This document shows positions 1 through 6,473 of a stretch of 8,946 bases of DNA, in pieces (the stretch's first letter is position 1; each line of letters opens with the position of its first letter). Below the pieces are notes generated by a model. That model saw only the letters and a program-made list of their open reading frames with translations, ran no database searches and was not told the DNA's origin. The DNA is from an uncultured Actinoplanes sp. (GTDB taxonomy: Bacteria; Actinomycetota; Actinomycetes; Mycobacteriales; Micromonosporaceae). Location: contig NZ_CAKUCL010000282.1 of NCBI RefSeq assembly GCF_934643405.1, forward strand, positions 1 to 8,946, written 5' to 3'. The translations under genes were made by a program, and so were the position numbers.

Positions 1-196
1 CCGGATCGAGGGCCCGGCGCCAGGCCTCGGCCAGCGGCCGGCTGGCCACCGCGACGGCCTCGCGCAGCACCGGATCCTCGGCCAGCCGGCGCAGGCGCTC
101 CGGTGGCGCGGACGCTGCGCGCACCGCGTTCGCGGCCGGCCGGGCGGCGACACGCAGCAGGATCGGGCCGGTGGCCCGGAACGGATGGTCGTCCAC
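1..196 (-). CDS. Lantibiotic dehydratase (LanB)-like protein, N-terminal fragment cut by the window edge
   Basis: The 65 visible codons begin VDDHPFRATGPILLRVAARP and continue with RLRRLAEDPVLREAVAVASR. A hydrophobic 'R-x-P/LLRV' strand followed by 'dP.lREA...AS..L' is the usual opening of class I lantibiotic dehydratases. Those enzymes use glutamyl-tRNA to activate Ser/Thr for dehydration, and smaller relatives add amino acids to peptide C-termini. The GTG start at 194-196 is chosen because AGGAG (202-206) lies 5 nt upstream. The ATG at 196-198 is in another frame, which gives an Arg/Cys/Pro-rich product, and is only 3 nt from the Shine-Dalgarno. The gene follows the repeat peptide (265-414) in the same direction with a hairpin between them, so that peptide is the likely substrate. 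Most of the protein is outside the window, so full-length LanB, split LanB and a PEARL-type enzyme cannot be told apart. Confidence 0.72.
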   Translation of the reverse strand, partial: MDDHPFRATGPILLRVAARPAANAVRAASAPPERLRRLAEDPVLREAVAVASRPLAEAWRRALDP

Positions 197-210
197 ATCG
201 TCTCCTGACG

Positions 211-247
211 CGCCGGCGGGTACGGGCGCGGCCCGCACCCGCCGGCG
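211..247 (-). terminator. Hairpin between the repeat precursor and the LanB-like gene (attenuator candidate)
   Basis: An 11-bp perfect stem (211-221 pairs with 237-247) is followed inward by one mismatch (222/236), a 5-bp inner stem (223-227 with 231-235) and a 3-nt loop. It starts 17 nt after the precursor stop codon and ends before the LanB Shine-Dalgarno. There is no U-tract, which is common for actinobacterial hairpins. Its position suggests partial termination or 3'-end stabilisation, giving more precursor mRNA than enzyme mRNA. Confidence 0.6.
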
Positions 248-264
248 AGGCTCACCGAGGGCTG

Positions 265-414
265 TCAGCGGGCGAGCGTCGTCTCGTGCACCGGCGGCTC
301 GGCCAGCGTGGTCTCGTGCACCGGTTCGGCCAGCGTGGTCTCGTGCACCGGAGCGGGTGTCCGGTGCGACGTCACGCGCGGGTCGATCCGCAGCAGATCA
401 TCCTGGTTGCTCAT
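265..414 (-). CDS. Candidate multi-core RiPP precursor with three PVHETTLA repeats
   Basis: This is a 49-residue peptide. Residues 1-21 (MSNQDDLLRIDPRVTSHRTPA) form an acidic, leader-like part. Residues 22-30, 31-39 and 41-49 are three near-identical copies of PVHETTLAE, the last ending in Arg, directly before the stop. A strong Shine-Dalgarno (GGAGG at 421-425, 6-nt spacer) precedes the ATG. It contains no cysteine, so it cannot form lanthionine rings on its own. The paired Thr residues in each unit are natural targets for a dehydratase, and a LanB-like gene starts 68 nt downstream. Size, leader/core layout, tandem identical units and the adjacent modifying gene all fit a multi-core RiPP precursor. 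I do not recognise the family. The C-terminal ends could instead be extended by a PEARL-like enzyme. Existence of the gene is well supported; its role is inference. Confidence 0.78.
   Translation of the reverse strand: MSNQDDLLRIDPRVTSHRTPAPVHETTLAEPVHETTLAEPPVHETTLAR
273..351. repeat. Three tandem in-frame DNA repeats inside the precursor gene
   Basis: The segments 299-324 and 326-351 are identical over 26 nt (unit length 27 nt). A third, slightly diverged copy at 273-294 is offset by 30 nt because one extra Pro codon was gained. All three share the 14-nt block at 281-294, 311-324 and 338-351. The near-perfect DNA identity indicates recent unit duplication. Confidence 0.9.
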
Positions 415-471
415 CGTGTTCCTCCTCTCGACGGTCGATGCCGTACCGTCCCAGCCCGCGATACGCATCCC

Positions 472-503
472 GTACACGCCGGCGCCGTCCAGAAGCTGTG
501 TAG
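472..503. promoter_or_regulatory. Dyad element ACAC-N20-GTGT upstream of the MFS gene (shared with the peptidase gene)
   Basis: ACAC (474-477) and GTGT (498-501) form an inverted pair separated by 20 nt, extending to TACAC/GTGTA. It ends in AGAnnnTGTGTAG (491-503), exactly 22 nt before the MFS ATG at 526. The same arrangement occurs at 6755-6784, again 22 nt before an ATG. It lies in the 111-bp divergent region between the repeat precursor and the MFS gene. It is a candidate operator or promoter part; no convincing -35/-10 pair was found. Confidence 0.4.
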
Positions 504-525
504 CCGCGGCTGCTGCGATGAGCCG

Positions 526-1803
526 ATGGCCACGGCAGAGGCTCCGGTACGGGCGATCCCCGCGCGCGTTCTCGCACAGCTGGGCTGGTGGGAGGCGTTG
601 ACCACGCCCGGCACCCGGCGGGTCCTCGCGGTCGGCGCGCTGCTCGACTCGGCCGGCACCGGGCTGGCGGCGGTCGTGCTGCCGTTCTTCGTGCTGCGCG
701 TCGCCGCCCTGCCGACCGGCGCGTTCGCCGCGATCCTGGCCGCCGGCGGCGTCGCCGAGCTGGCCACCGCGGTCCCGGCCGGCTGGCTGGCCGGTCGCCT
801 CGGGCTCTGGCGGTATGCGATCGCGACCCGGCTCGGGCGTGCCGCCTGCTACACGGCCGTCGCGTTCTGCGGCTCGGTCCCGGCGCTGCTGGCGCTGTCG
901 GTCGTGATCGGCGTGCTGCGCGCCGGCGGCAACGGGCTCAATCAGAGCGTGACCGCGGCGGTCGTGGCCCCCGGGGAGCGCGGCGCGACCCTGGCCGTCA
1001 CCCGCGCCGTCCGCAACCTCGGCTACCTGCTCTCGGGCGGCCTCGCGGCGCTCGTGCTGACCGTCCAGTCGGACGCGCTGGTGCGCGCCGCGCTGATTGT
1101 CAACGCGGTGTCGTTCCTGGCCGGGGCGTTGCTGCTGCGGCGGATCCGGCCGGCGCGCGGTGCCGCTGAGGTGCGGCGCCGGGTGGATTTCTCCGTGCTG
1201 CGCGACGTCCGTTTCCTCGGCCTGATCGTGTCGGCGGCGGTGTTCGCGAGCACCGTCCGGGTGCTGGACGTCGCGCTGCCTCTGCTGGTCCTGGCCCGCC
1301 CGGGGGTGCCCTCCGCAATGGTGGCCGCCGCCGTCACGCTGAACACCGTGCTGGTCGTCGTCCTCCAGCACCGGCTGTCGCGCTCGATCGACGGGGTGGC
1401 CGCCGCCCGCCGCGGCCTGCGCCGCGCCACGATCTTCCTGGTCGGCATGGCGCTGGTGCTCGCCGCGCTCCCGGGCGGTCCGCCCGCGATCGTCATGGGC
1501 GGCGTCGTGGCCGCCGCGGTGCTGCTCACGCTGGGTGAGATGACGGAGTCGCCGGCCTGGTGGACGCTCGCGTACGAGCAGGCGCCGCGGGAGCGGACCA
1601 CGGAGTATCTGGCCGCGTTCGACCTGAGTTACGCACTGCTGAACATCGCCGGGCCGCCGCTGCTGGTCCTGGTCGTCGGTCACGGTTCGACCGGCTGGGC
1701 GGCCTACGCGGCGGGTGTCGTGGCCGCGCTGGCCCTCGCCCACGCCTGCATCCGAGAAACCTCGCCCACGCCTGCATCCGAGAAAACGGAGCCTTCCCCA
1801 TGA
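526..1803 (+). CDS. Major facilitator superfamily (MFS) transporter, likely product exporter
   Basis: The protein has 425 residues, normal for a 12-helix MFS protein. Hydrophobic stretches recur through its length, e.g. around residues 33-59, 64-90, 108-132, 164-180, 186-205, 229-256, 263-280, 302-319, 321-337, 366-384 and 389-407. A PAGWLAGRLGLWR segment (84-96) sits where the motif-A loop between helices 2 and 3 is expected. The first in-frame ATG (526) was chosen; it lacks a clear Shine-Dalgarno. The stop overlaps the methyltransferase ATG (ATGA at 1800-1803), so the two are co-transcribed and probably translationally coupled. In this setting, export of or self-protection against the mature peptide is the likely job, but the substrate is not shown. 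The last 15 residues (from ETSPTP) come from a 26-bp duplication that shifts the frame. Confidence 0.85.
   Translation: MATAEAPVRAIPARVLAQLGWWEALTTPGTRRVLAVGALLDSAGTGLAAVVLPFFVLRVAALPTGAFAAILAAGGVAELATAVPAGWLAGRLGLWRYAIATRLGRAACYTAVAFCGSVPALLALSVVIGVLRAGGNGLNQSVTAAVVAPGERGATLAVTRAVRNLGYLLSGGLAALVLTVQSDALVRAALIVNAVSFLAGALLLRRIRPARGAAEVRRRVDFSVLRDVRFLGLIVSAAVFASTVRVLDVALPLLVLARPGVPSAMVAAAVTLNTVLVVVLQHRLSRSIDGVAAARRGLRRATIFLVGMALVLAALPGGPPAIVMGGVVAAAVLLTLGEMTESPAWWTLAYEQAPRERTTEYLAAFDLSYALLNIAGPPLLVLVVGHGSTGWAAYAAGVVAALALAHACIRETSPTPASEKTEPSP
1734..1785. repeat. Perfect 26-bp tandem duplication at the MFS/methyltransferase junction
   Basis: Bases 1734-1759 are repeated exactly at 1760-1785. The unit length is not a multiple of three. 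The first copy encodes LAHACIR in the MFS frame, and the second encodes LAHACIREN in the methyltransferase frame. With one copy, the MFS frame would continue without a stop through NGAFPMMYG into the methyltransferase. Confidence 0.95.
1788..1791 (+). promoter_or_regulatory. Ribosome binding site of the methyltransferase
   Basis: GGAG lies 8 nt before the ATG at 1800, just after the tandem duplication. It supports independent initiation at 1800 rather than at the second ATG (1803). Confidence 0.6.
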
Positions 1804-2507
1804 TGTACGGTCCTGACCTCGCCCTGGTGCACGATCTGGGCTTCCGCTTCCACGGTGACCGCTGCGCCCCCGGCATCCTCGAGCTCATCGAGCCGGTCCG
1901 CGGCGGACTGGTGCTGGAGCTGGGCTGCGGCAGCGGCTCGCTGACCCGGCACCTGCTGGCGGCCGGGCACCGGGTGCTCGCCACCGACGCCTCCCCGGCC
2001 ATGGTGGAGCGGGCCCGCGTCGTCCTGCCGCACGCGCGGGTGGAGTGCCTCGCGCTTCCCGACGAGCCGCTGCCGGGGGCCGACGCGGTGGTCGGCGTCG
2101 GCAACGTGCTGAACTATCTCGGCGGCCAGGCCGCCGCGGAGAGGGCTCTGGTGGCGATCGCCGCCGCACTGCGCCCCGGCGGCGTGCTCGCCCTCGATCC
2201 GGTGGACGTCCGCTGGGGACAGGACGCCCGCCACCTCGCGCCGCTGGCCCGGGTCCGCCCGGACTGGGCGCTCTGCTCCACCTCGGCACTGCCCGAGCCG
2301 GACCGGCTGATCCGGGAGATGACGACGTTCGTGCGCCAGGACGACGGGTGCTGGCGCCGCCGGGACGAGCGCCACGAGATCACCCTGCTCGACACCGGAC
2401 GCCTCGCGTCGGTGCTGACCGGCCACGGCGTCGCCGCGACGGTCCGGCCGTCGTTCGGTGGGGAGCGGATGCGTCCCGGAATGGTGGCGCTGGTCGGCCG
2501 GCGCTGA
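1800..2507 (+). CDS. Class I SAM-dependent methyltransferase
   Basis: The protein has 235 residues with a Rossmann-type SAM fold. Motif I is VLELGCGSGSLTRHL (38-52). The acidic residue at the end of strand 2 is in VLATDASPAMVERAR (59-73), which binds the SAM ribose. A motif IV-like GADAVVGVGNVLNYL follows (93-107), then LRPGGVLALDP (124-133). Length is typical for small-molecule or peptide methyltransferases. It overlaps the upstream MFS gene by 4 bp and has its own GGAG. A role as tailoring enzyme for one of the peptides of the cluster is inferred from location only; N-, O- or S-methylation cannot be read from the sequence. The C-terminal part (about 160-235) carries no motif I recognise. 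Confidence 0.87.
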   Translation: MMYGPDLALVHDLGFRFHGDRCAPGILELIEPVRGGLVLELGCGSGSLTRHLLAAGHRVLATDASPAMVERARVVLPHARVECLALPDEPLPGADAVVGVGNVLNYLGGQAAAERALVAIAAALRPGGVLALDPVDVRWGQDARHLAPLARVRPDWALCSTSALPEPDRLIREMTTFVRQDDGCWRRRDERHEITLLDTGRLASVLTGHGVAATVRPSFGGERMRPGMVALVGRR

Positions 2508-2520
2508 CCGGAACCGCGTC

Positions 2521-2550
2521 ACGGCCCCGGCGCCATCGCGCCGGGGCCGT
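2521..2550. terminator. Bidirectional hairpin terminator between converging genes
   Basis: A perfect 13-bp GC-rich stem (2521-2533 pairs with 2538-2550) closes a 4-nt loop. It lies in the 55-bp gap between the methyltransferase stop (2507) and the glycosyltransferase stop (2563), where termination is needed from both sides. Confidence 0.8.
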
Positions 2551-2562
2551 CGTCCGCGCGGG

Positions 2563-4500
2563 TCAGAGCAGGATGGCCCGCATCTCCACCAGGTCGAGGA
2601 CCATCCGTTCGACCTCCTCGCGGCCCGCGCCGTGCCCGGCGCCCAGGGCCGCCACGATCTCCTCCACGGTGTTCGTGCCGTCGCAGCGTTCCAGCAGGTC
2701 GACGGTGGCCGCGCTGATCCGGACGACCCGGCCGTCCAGGTCGCCGCGCTTGAGGAACAGGAACAGGGTCTCGGCCACCCGGTCGCCGGCCTGGGGGGTC
2801 CGGCCGGCCCGCAGCGCGGCCAGCAGAGCCTCGATGTCGTCCCGGTAGCGGCGCACCCGCATGGTGGTGCACGCGACCGGCCGGCGCGTCCACAGCGACA
2901 CCGGGTCGGACAGCATCATCGCGAGCGCTCCGCGACGCGGGAACAACGTCCCGCCGTGCGGGCCCTCCAGGTCCAGGCTGCACCACAGCGCGTCGCGTTC
3001 GAACAGGGCGGCCGTGGCGGCGCCTGCCGGCAGCTCCTCGCCACCGCGACGGGTCAGGTCGACCAGGGCGGTGGCGGCGGCGTACGCCCGGTCGGCCTCG
3101 GAACCGAACCGTCCCGCCACGACCGCGTCCACCGCCTCGCCGAGCCGGTCACCCACCGCGGCCACCGTCGCCGGCATGTACCGGCGCACCAGCCGGTTCC
3201 AGGCCGGCGTCGTGTCCGCGGCGTACGGGAAGGACGAGCGCAGATCGATGGCCCGTTCGAAGGCCAGGAGGTACGCCTCGGCGAGCTGACGGTCGGCCGC
3301 CCCCTCGTCGCGGGCCAGTGCGCCGCCGTTCTTGCCGACCGCGCGGGCCGCCTCCGGGTCGTCGGCGATCCGGACGAGCACCCCCGTGAGCTCGTCGGTG
3401 TCGCTGGGCTCCTCGACGACGAAGATGTTCTCGCCGTGGCGCATCTGCGAGCGCGCCGCCTGCTTGTCGGCCACCTCCCGGGAGACGACCAGGCAGGTGC
3501 CGACGGCCAGCACCTCGCGCGGGATGCCCGGTGTGTGGATGGCGACCGGGAACCGCCGTTCCAGGAAGCACGCCGAGGTCAGCGCGCGCAGGAACTCCGG
3601 CACCCTCCAGTGCGGCAGGAACGGCAGCGTCCACGTCCGGTCGGTCAGATCCGCCTCGGCGACGGCGCGCAGGAACCGCTCGCGCTGGTATCCGCCGGCC
3701 ATGATCAGGAAGTTGAACGCGCGGCCTTGCTCCTTCAGCCGGGCCAGCGCGGCCAGCAGGTCGTAGCTGCCCTTGTACTCGCCGAGCTTGCCGTAGATGC
3801 CGATGGTGGGTTGTTCGACCGGCATCGTCGAGGAGTTCGTGACCCACGGGTGGCGGGCCGCGGCCAGCCGGGCGATGGTCGCGTTCACGTCCAGCGCCGG
3901 CCCCCGCGGGTCGGTGAACGACGCCGGCAGGCCGCGCGGGCGCACCTGCATGACCCGTTCGGCCGCGACGCCGAAGCCCTCGACCGTGCCGGGCTGGGCG
4001 ATGACGAGGTCGGCGTGTCGCAGCACCTCGCGGTAGGCCAGCGACATGTCGGGATGGGACAGCAGGCGGGTACGGTCGCTGCCGGCGTGCTGCGCCACGT
4101 GCGGCACGCCGGTCCACAGCGCGGCGAGCTGAGCAGCCACGCCGTACGGCTCCAGGTAGTAGGAGTAGACGACGTCGGCGTCGATGCGCCGGATCTCCTC
4201 GGTGGCCAGGGCCGCCAGCTTGGTGGCGTACGGCCGGTGGTCCGGGATGTGCGCGGCGTGCTTGCGGCCCAGGGGTGAGCTGGGCGCCAGGCGGACCGAC
4301 CCGCCCCCGGGGAAGTCCGCCTCCAGCCGAGCCCGGTCGTCCCCGGTCATCCAGATCCGGTAGTCGTCCTCCACCTCGTCGGCGTTGGTGACGACGCTGA
4401 CCTGGTGCCCGGCCGCACCCAGCGCCATCACGACGCGGTAGCTCAGCGCGCTGACCCCGCCCTGGATCGGCGGATATTTCACGACGGCGCAAATGCGCAT
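2563..4500 (-). CDS. GT4-like glycosyltransferase with C-terminal PqqD-like (RRE-type) domain
   Basis: The protein has 645 residues, longer than a usual GT4 enzyme (about 350-420). Residues 1-410 look like a GT-B glycosyltransferase: an N-terminal strand and loop MRICAVVKYPPIQGGVSALS (the family GG-x-x loop), VYSYYLEPYG (111-120), HVAQHAGSDRTRLL (134-147), and the second Rossmann domain beginning PTIGIYGKLGEYKGSYDLL (231-249). Residues about 410-575 are a helical region I do not recognise. Residues about 575-645 resemble PqqD: RISAATVDLLERCDGTNTVE (594-613), then LDLVEMRAIL. Such domains bind RiPP leaders, so a peptide-glycosylating role is likely but inferred. The ATG at 4500 has GAGGAG 7 nt upstream; the GTG at 4515 lies in that Shine-Dalgarno region and would overlap the preceding stop. 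It is the last gene of the leftward operon, before a terminator. Confidence 0.85.
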   Translation of the reverse strand: MRICAVVKYPPIQGGVSALSYRVVMALGAAGHQVSVVTNADEVEDDYRIWMTGDDRARLEADFPGGGSVRLAPSSPLGRKHAAHIPDHRPYATKLAALATEEIRRIDADVVYSYYLEPYGVAAQLAALWTGVPHVAQHAGSDRTRLLSHPDMSLAYREVLRHADLVIAQPGTVEGFGVAAERVMQVRPRGLPASFTDPRGPALDVNATIARLAAARHPWVTNSSTMPVEQPTIGIYGKLGEYKGSYDLLAALARLKEQGRAFNFLIMAGGYQRERFLRAVAEADLTDRTWTLPFLPHWRVPEFLRALTSACFLERRFPVAIHTPGIPREVLAVGTCLVVSREVADKQAARSQMRHGENIFVVEEPSDTDELTGVLVRIADDPEAARAVGKNGGALARDEGAADRQLAEAYLLAFERAIDLRSSFPYAADTTPAWNRLVRRYMPATVAAVGDRLGEAVDAVVAGRFGSEADRAYAAATALVDLTRRGGEELPAGAATAALFERDALWCSLDLEGPHGGTLFPRRGALAMMLSDPVSLWTRRPVACTTMRVRRYRDDIEALLAALRAGRTPQAGDRVAETLFLFLKRGDLDGRVVRISAATVDLLERCDGTNTVEEIVAALGAGHGAGREEVERMVLDLVEMRAILL

Positions 4501-4507
4501 GGCTCGG

Positions 4508-4513
4508 CTCCTC
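4508..4513 (-). promoter_or_regulatory. Ribosome binding site that sets the glycosyltransferase start
   Basis: GAGGAG, overlapping the stop codon of the upstream partner gene, lies 7 nt before the ATG at 4500. This favours that ATG over the in-frame GTG at 4515. Confidence 0.75.
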
Positions 4514-5330
4514 ACCCTTCGGCGGTGGACAGGACGGTCATCTCGGCGAGCCCGCGCAGGGCGTCGAAGGCCCGCGCGCGCAGCTCCGGGGTGTCACCGA
4601 CCCGGTCGAGCACGGCCTCGACGGTGCGGGTGCCGTCGCAGCAGGACAGCATCGCGACGACGGCCGGGCCGACCCGGAACAGCAGCGGCTTGGGTCGTTC
4701 CCACACCTTGCGCACGAGCACGCCGGCCGGTGACCGGCCGGCGGCGGCGAGCTCGGCGAGGGTGACCTCGCCGGACAGCGCGAGCACATCGATGCCGTAC
4801 GTCTCGGCGCGGCAGTCGGCGGTCAGGACGGGACGGCTGGCCGCGGTGAGCGTCACCGGTCCGGCCGCGGCCCGCCGGCGGGCCACGATCGCCGCGACGT
4901 GGTCACCGGCCAGATCGGCGACCAGCAGCTCGAAGCGGGCGAGGTCGGACAGGCCGGCCGGGATCCGCCCGGCGTGTGCGGTCAGCCAGCGCACGAAGTC
5001 GTGTCCCTGGGTCACCGCCCGCGTCAGGTCGACGTCGTCGCGGGGCAGGACGTCGTCCACGTAGGACCCGACCAGCGCGTACCGGTCGAACCCGGCCAGC
5101 AGCGCCATCGTCCGCGGCAGCATCAGCTCCAGCGCGACGTGCCGTTTCGCCCGCACCATGCCCTGCGTGAGGTGGACGTTCGCCGGTGTCGCGGAGCGCA
5201 GCAGGGTGAGCTCCGCGGGCGTCAGGCCGTGGGCGACGCGCAGCCTCTCGGGCTCGTCGTGCAGCTCGTGCAGCATCTCGTGGGAGACCAGCAGCCGGGC
5301 GTACGCGGCGAAGAAGGCCGGGCTGCTCAT
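4512..5330 (-). CDS. MNIO partner protein with C-terminal PqqD-like domain
   Basis: The protein has 272 residues. Multinuclear iron oxidases (DUF692) normally work with a partner encoded next door that binds the precursor (MbnC, TglI and DUF2063 types are examples). This gene overlaps the MNIO stop by ATGA (5327-5330) and has no strong Shine-Dalgarno of its own, so it is probably translated by coupling. The N-terminal half is mostly helical, with MSSPAFFAAYARLLVSHEML at the start and a DEPERLRVAHGLTPAELTLL segment (25-44) that recalls other MNIO partners. The C-terminal about 75 residues contain PLLFRVGPAVVAMLSCCDGT (215-234), then RTVEAVLDRV and LRGLAEMTVL, matching the PqqD-like pattern 'L-x-x-x-DG-x-x-T-V-x-x-V'. 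The glycosyltransferase ends with the same pattern. Expected role: leader recognition and presentation of the core to the MNIO. Assignment rests on position plus this domain. Confidence 0.78.
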   Translation of the reverse strand: MSSPAFFAAYARLLVSHEMLHELHDEPERLRVAHGLTPAELTLLRSATPANVHLTQGMVRAKRHVALELMLPRTMALLAGFDRYALVGSYVDDVLPRDDVDLTRAVTQGHDFVRWLTAHAGRIPAGLSDLARFELLVADLAGDHVAAIVARRRAAAGPVTLTAASRPVLTADCRAETYGIDVLALSGEVTLAELAAAGRSPAGVLVRKVWERPKPLLFRVGPAVVAMLSCCDGTRTVEAVLDRVGDTPELRARAFDALRGLAEMTVLSTAEG

Positions 5331-6166
5331 CCGGGCACCGCCGCCGCGCGCAGCGCGTCGCGGGCGCGGCCGACCTCGCCGAGCAGCTCGCCGAAGTCCT
5401 CCGGGAAGTCCTGGTCGCGCTCGATCAGCGTGGCCTTGAGGGTGGTCCGGCGCAGCAGCTCGCCGAGCAGTTCCCAGACCGGTTCCGGCACCGCGGAGGA
5501 GTGCGAGTCGATGAGCGTGTCGTGCGCCTCCAGGCCGCCGGCCAGGTGCACCTGCACGATCCGCTCGACCGGGACGGTGTCCAGGAACCCCGCCGTGGTG
5601 AAGCCGTGGTTGGTGGCATTGGTGTGCAGGTTGGTCAGGTCAAGCAGCAGCCCGCACTCGCAGTGCTCACAGAACTCGGCGATGAACTGCGCCTCGGTGA
5701 GCTCGGTGTCGAGGTCGACGTGATACGTGATGTTCTCGAGGATGAACGGCACGCCCACCCGGTCCTGGATCCGCTGTGCCTTGCGCCCCAGCTCCTTCGC
5801 GAGGGTACGGGAGCGCGGCAGCGGGGTCAGCGAGCCGAGCGAGACGCCGCCGGCCCGGGTGAAGCACAGGTGGTCGCTGAAGTACGGCGCGTCGATCTCC
5901 GCGACCAGCCCGGCCAGGGCGTCGAGGTAGTCCTCGTCGACCTCGCCGGGGGTGCCGATCGACATCTCGATGCCGTGCGGGACGATCGGGAACCCGGCGC
6001 GCAGCTCGGCCAGCCGCTGCCGGCCCTGGACCGACGCGTACAGGTAGTGCTCGGTGATGACCTCGAGCCAGTCGATGCCGGCGCGGTGGTCCCAGATCTG
6101 CTGCTGGATCTCGCGCCGGTGGCCGAGACCGCTGCCCAGGTGGGGCAGGTCGCTCAGTGGTGTCAC
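5327..6166 (-). CDS. DUF692/MNIO-family multinuclear non-heme iron oxidase
   Basis: The protein has 279 residues, the usual size (about 270-290), with a TIM-barrel fold. DUF692 hallmarks appear in order: GLGHRREI (13-20), WLEVITEHY (33-41), PHGIEMSIG (63-71), YFSDHLCF (95-102), ILENITYHV (142-150), LLDLTNLHTNATNHG (174-188), VQVHLAGG (205-211), LIDSH (218-222), W231 and TLIERD (246-251). Likely metal ligands are H64, H99, E144, D176, H187, H207, H222 and E249. Known members oxidise Cys or other residues in peptides (methanobactin MbnB, TglH, bufferin BufB), so the two Cys-rich peptides just upstream are the obvious substrates. The GTG at 6166 was chosen because AGGAAGGA (6175-6182) lies 8 nt before it and the family N-terminus fits there. 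The longer open frame upstream runs through a hairpin and the end of the precursor gene. The stop overlaps the partner start. Confidence 0.92.
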   Translation of the reverse strand: MTPLSDLPHLGSGLGHRREIQQQIWDHRAGIDWLEVITEHYLYASVQGRQRLAELRAGFPIVPHGIEMSIGTPGEVDEDYLDALAGLVAEIDAPYFSDHLCFTRAGGVSLGSLTPLPRSRTLAKELGRKAQRIQDRVGVPFILENITYHVDLDTELTEAQFIAEFCEHCECGLLLDLTNLHTNATNHGFTTAGFLDTVPVERIVQVHLAGGLEAHDTLIDSHSSAVPEPVWELLGELLRRTTLKATLIERDQDFPEDFGELLGEVGRARDALRAAAVPG

Positions 6167-6174
6167 GGTGCTCG

Positions 6175-6182
6175 TCCTTCCT
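6175..6182 (-). promoter_or_regulatory. Ribosome binding site that sets the MNIO start
   Basis: AGGAAGGA with an 8-nt spacer precedes the GTG at 6164-6166. It lies 12 nt downstream of the hairpin at 6195-6230, outside the stem. Confidence 0.75.
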
Positions 6183-6194
6183 GACGGGCGGAAG

Positions 6195-6230
6195 GGCCGG
6201 CGGCCCGGATCGGTGTCCGGGCCGCCGGCC
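6195..6230 (-). terminator. 15-bp perfect hairpin between precursors and the MNIO gene (attenuator candidate)
   Basis: Bases 6195-6209 pair perfectly with 6216-6230 around a 6-nt loop. The stem begins 6 nt after the precursor stop codon (6237-6239) and has no following U-tract. It is probably a partial terminator or mRNA 3'-end stabiliser that keeps precursor transcripts in excess over enzyme transcripts. Confidence 0.75.
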
Positions 6231-6236
6231 GTGGGG

Positions 6237-6449
6237 TCATACCTCCAGCACGGTGTGCCCCGGGCCCAGAGTGACCGGGCCGTTGGCACAGCAGGTTCCG
6301 CCGCACAGGCCACCCTGGCAGGAGCCGTAGCAGTTGCAGGTCAGTGCGATCGGGCCGCCGTCGGCGTCGCCGGCGACGAGCGTTTCGGTGGCGATCGCCT
6401 GGAGCAGGAACGGATCCTGCCCGGACGTCCGCGTCGTGAGCACGGCCAT
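6237..6449 (-). CDS. Cys-rich RiPP precursor peptide A (MNIO substrate candidate)
   Basis: This is a 70-residue peptide. The leader-like part contains DPFLLQAIATETLVAGD (12-28), and the core is TCNCYGSCQGGLCGGTCC (37-54), followed by a 16-residue tail ending TVLEV. Six cysteines occur as C-x-C-x3-C-x4-C-x3-C-C (38, 40, 44, 49, 53, 54). Three are preceded by Thr or Ser (T37-C38, S43-C44, T52-C53). A clear Shine-Dalgarno (AGAGGA) precedes the ATG at 6449. It is a paralogue of the peptide encoded 24 bp upstream and lies directly before the MNIO gene. The product is probably a thiol-derived, oxidised peptide, perhaps metal-binding like methanobactin or bufferins; the exact modification is unknown. 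Confidence 0.88.
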   Translation of the reverse strand: MAVLTTRTSGQDPFLLQAIATETLVAGDADGGPIALTCNCYGSCQGGLCGGTCCANGPVTLGPGHTVLEV

Positions 6450-6473
6450 GGTTTCCTCTTCCGGATCGGTGGG

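Noticed and set aside
273..351. Three regularly spaced direct repeats that could suggest a small CRISPR array
   Set aside because: The units are contiguous with no spacers and lie in frame in a peptide gene with a strong Shine-Dalgarno, where they encode HETTL repeats.
502..511. 10-bp palindrome AGCCGCGGCT as a separate operator
   Set aside because: GC-only palindromes of this size are frequent in such DNA, and it is not repeated at the other divergent promoter.
103..525. 141-codon upstream extension of the MFS gene
   Set aside because: It overlaps the antisense precursor and LanB genes and the divergent promoter region, and is Arg-rich without membrane segments; the ATG at 526 fits the family.
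415..525. Possible sigma70-type -10 (TACCGT at 444-449)
   Set aside because: No -35-like hexamer lies 16-19 nt upstream, and such a match is common by chance.
265..1743. Long leftward open frame of 492 codons opposite the MFS gene
   Set aside because: It is rich in Arg, Gln, His and Gly and is the antisense shadow of the MFS gene in high-GC DNA; only its last 49 codons form a real gene.
2458..4278. Rightward open frame of 606 codons opposite the glycosyltransferase
   Set aside because: Composition is Gln/Arg/Val-rich without domain signal, whereas the opposite strand has clear glycosyltransferase and PqqD-like motifs.
6167..6313. 49-codon N-terminal extension of the MNIO
   Set aside because: It would run through the 15-bp hairpin and the end of precursor A, lacks family similarity, and the GTG at 6166 has a strong Shine-Dalgarno at proper spacing.
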